From assembly GCA_034437455.1 (NCBI GenBank), contig DAOTUB010000225.1:62001-126000 (forward strand): 64,000 nucleotides of DNA. Direction: 5' to 3'. The first letter of the stretch is position 1; each line of letters begins with the position of its first letter. A program made the position numbers and the translations under genes. A model generated the notes under the pieces. That model was not told where the DNA came from. It did no database searches and saw nothing but the letters and a program-made list of their open reading frames with translations. Positions 63,303-64,000 of the stretch are shown piece by piece. Source of the DNA: DAOTUB01 sp034437455 (GTDB taxonomy: Bacteria; Chloroflexota; Anaerolineae; B4-G1).

Positions 63303-64000
63303 TTGGCAGCGTCCTGTAGGATACGTTCGGCGGTGAGGCGGGCGGAAATGAGTACGGGCGCCACGCCGCTGCCAGGATGGGTGCTGGCCCCTACAAAGTA
63401 CAAGTTCTGGTAGCGGGCATGCCGGTTATGCGGACGCAGATAGCCCATTTGCATCAGGTTATGGTTCAGGCCAAGATTGGCGCCCTTGACCATGTTGTAC
63501 CGACTCTGCCAGTGGCGCGGGGTGTAGCTCACCTCGAACTTGATGTGTTCGTCCAGATCGTCAACGCCGATTTGCGCCAACCGCTGCAGCACGAGCCGCC
63601 TGGCCCGTTTCTTCATGGCAGCCCAGTCCTGGGGCGCAGCGTCGTTGATGTGCCCTACCGGAACGATTACCATCAACGTGTCCTGCCCCTGTGGGGCCAG
63701 CGAGGGGTCTATGCGCGCCGGCGCGTTCAGGTAAAAACTCGGCTTATCGGGCAGCGTAAGTTCCTTGAGAACGCTATCAAAACCTTGACGGTACTCGGTA
63801 CTCAGGAAAATGTTGTGCGGCCCGAGTTGCAGGTACGGCTTATCAACGCCCCAGTAGAAGGTCACTGTCGAGCAACTGTACCGTTTACGTTCGAGCTGGT
63901 CAGCGGTGCCATTGTCGGGCAGGAGGCGGCGGTACACGTAGGGCAGATCGGCGTTAGCAACGACAATGTCGGCCTGTATCTGTCGCCCGTCGGCCAGGGT
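63293..64000 (-). CDS. crtI: Phytoene desaturase-like CrtI, 5'-incomplete
   Basis: The C-terminal 235 residues of a CrtI-type amine oxidase; the gene continues past the window edge. In-frame residues up to 64000 read TLADGRQIQADIVVANADLP, the conserved strand preceding YVYRRLLP. Further matches are STVTFYWGVDKPYLQLGPHN, FYLNAPARIDPSLAPQGQDT, and the FAD-binding end FVGASTHPGSGVAPVLISAR, a CrtI hallmark. It desaturates phytoene in carotenoid synthesis. The N-terminal Rossmann motif is outside the window. An internal GTG at 63937 is not the true start. Confidence 0.88.
   Translation of the reverse strand, partial: TLADGRQIQADIVVANADLPYVYRRLLPDNGTADQLERKRYSCSTVTFYWGVDKPYLQLGPHNIFLSTEYRQGFDSVLKELTLPDKPSFYLNAPARIDPSLAPQGQDTLMVIVPVGHINDAAPQDWAAMKKRARRLVLQRLAQIGVDDLDEHIKFEVSYTPRHWQSRYNMVKGANLGLNHNLMQMGYLRPHNRHARYQNLYFVGASTHPGSGVAPVLISARLTAERILQDAAKWR

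Overview
The window looks like a chromosome segment of a Chloroflexota bacterium, probably of the Anaerolineae/Caldilineae side. This is inferred from gene content and motifs; no database was searched. Pointers are the moderately high GC, frequent TTG and GTG starts, tight 4-bp stop/start overlaps, giant secreted PKD/DUF11 proteins, YfhO- and GT39-type membrane glycosyltransferases, and short secreted proteins ending in an LPLVLRN-like motif. No rRNA, tRNA, CRISPR array, IS element or prophage was recognised. The window opens inside a SpoIIE-type phosphatase gene and closes inside a phytoene desaturase gene.

Layout. 1-1.7 kb: phosphatase, then a small ribbon-helix-helix-like gene overlapping an HNH nuclease gene behind a strong promoter. 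1.8-5 kb (minus): winged-helix regulator, membrane protein, PstB, PhoU and SHOCT-like protein, probably one unit driven by a near-consensus promoter that diverges from a lipoprotein gene. 6-19 kb (minus): a long housekeeping run, in transcription order Asp23, FakA-like kinase, two DegV/FakB proteins, RecG, CoaD, a coiled-coil SepIVA/DivIVA-like protein, RpmF, FabD, FabG, a second Asp23, NusB, TatA, TatC, a small membrane protein and an L,D-transpeptidase. It joins fatty-acid activation and synthesis with envelope and secretion functions. rpmB diverges from it at 19.1 kb. 19.7-36 kb (mostly plus): a frameshifted 2H phosphoesterase remnant, GNAT acetyltransferase, methyltransferase, Lon, a response regulator, a PHP-AlbA_2 fusion, MFS transporter, GT39-like and YfhO-like proteins, endonuclease V, sirtuin and a GAF histidine kinase. 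35.3-37.6 kb (minus): Clp1-like P-loop kinase, a REP-associated tyrosine transposase (RAYT) and cyclophilin. 38-51 kb: two giant secreted proteins, the first ending in a dockerin-like module and the second beginning with a cohesin-like module, followed by a small secreted protein and a lipoprotein on the other strand. 51-64 kb: UvrA, a membrane glycosyltransferase-like protein, QueG, a TetR-ABC-ABC efflux operon, then (minus) CrtI (partial), CrtB and a GT2 glycosyltransferase.

Two themes stand out. First, palindromic repeats of at least three kinds are scattered through the window. One kind has the GTAG-plus-hairpin form expected of RAYT substrates, and two copies flank the RAYT gene itself. 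Repeats have entered reading frames in phase: a tandem hairpin unit in recG, and a C-run/G-run palindrome in both lon and an ABC exporter gene. Second, the adjacent dockerin-bearing and cohesin-bearing surface proteins could form a two-part, non-cellulosomal surface assembly.
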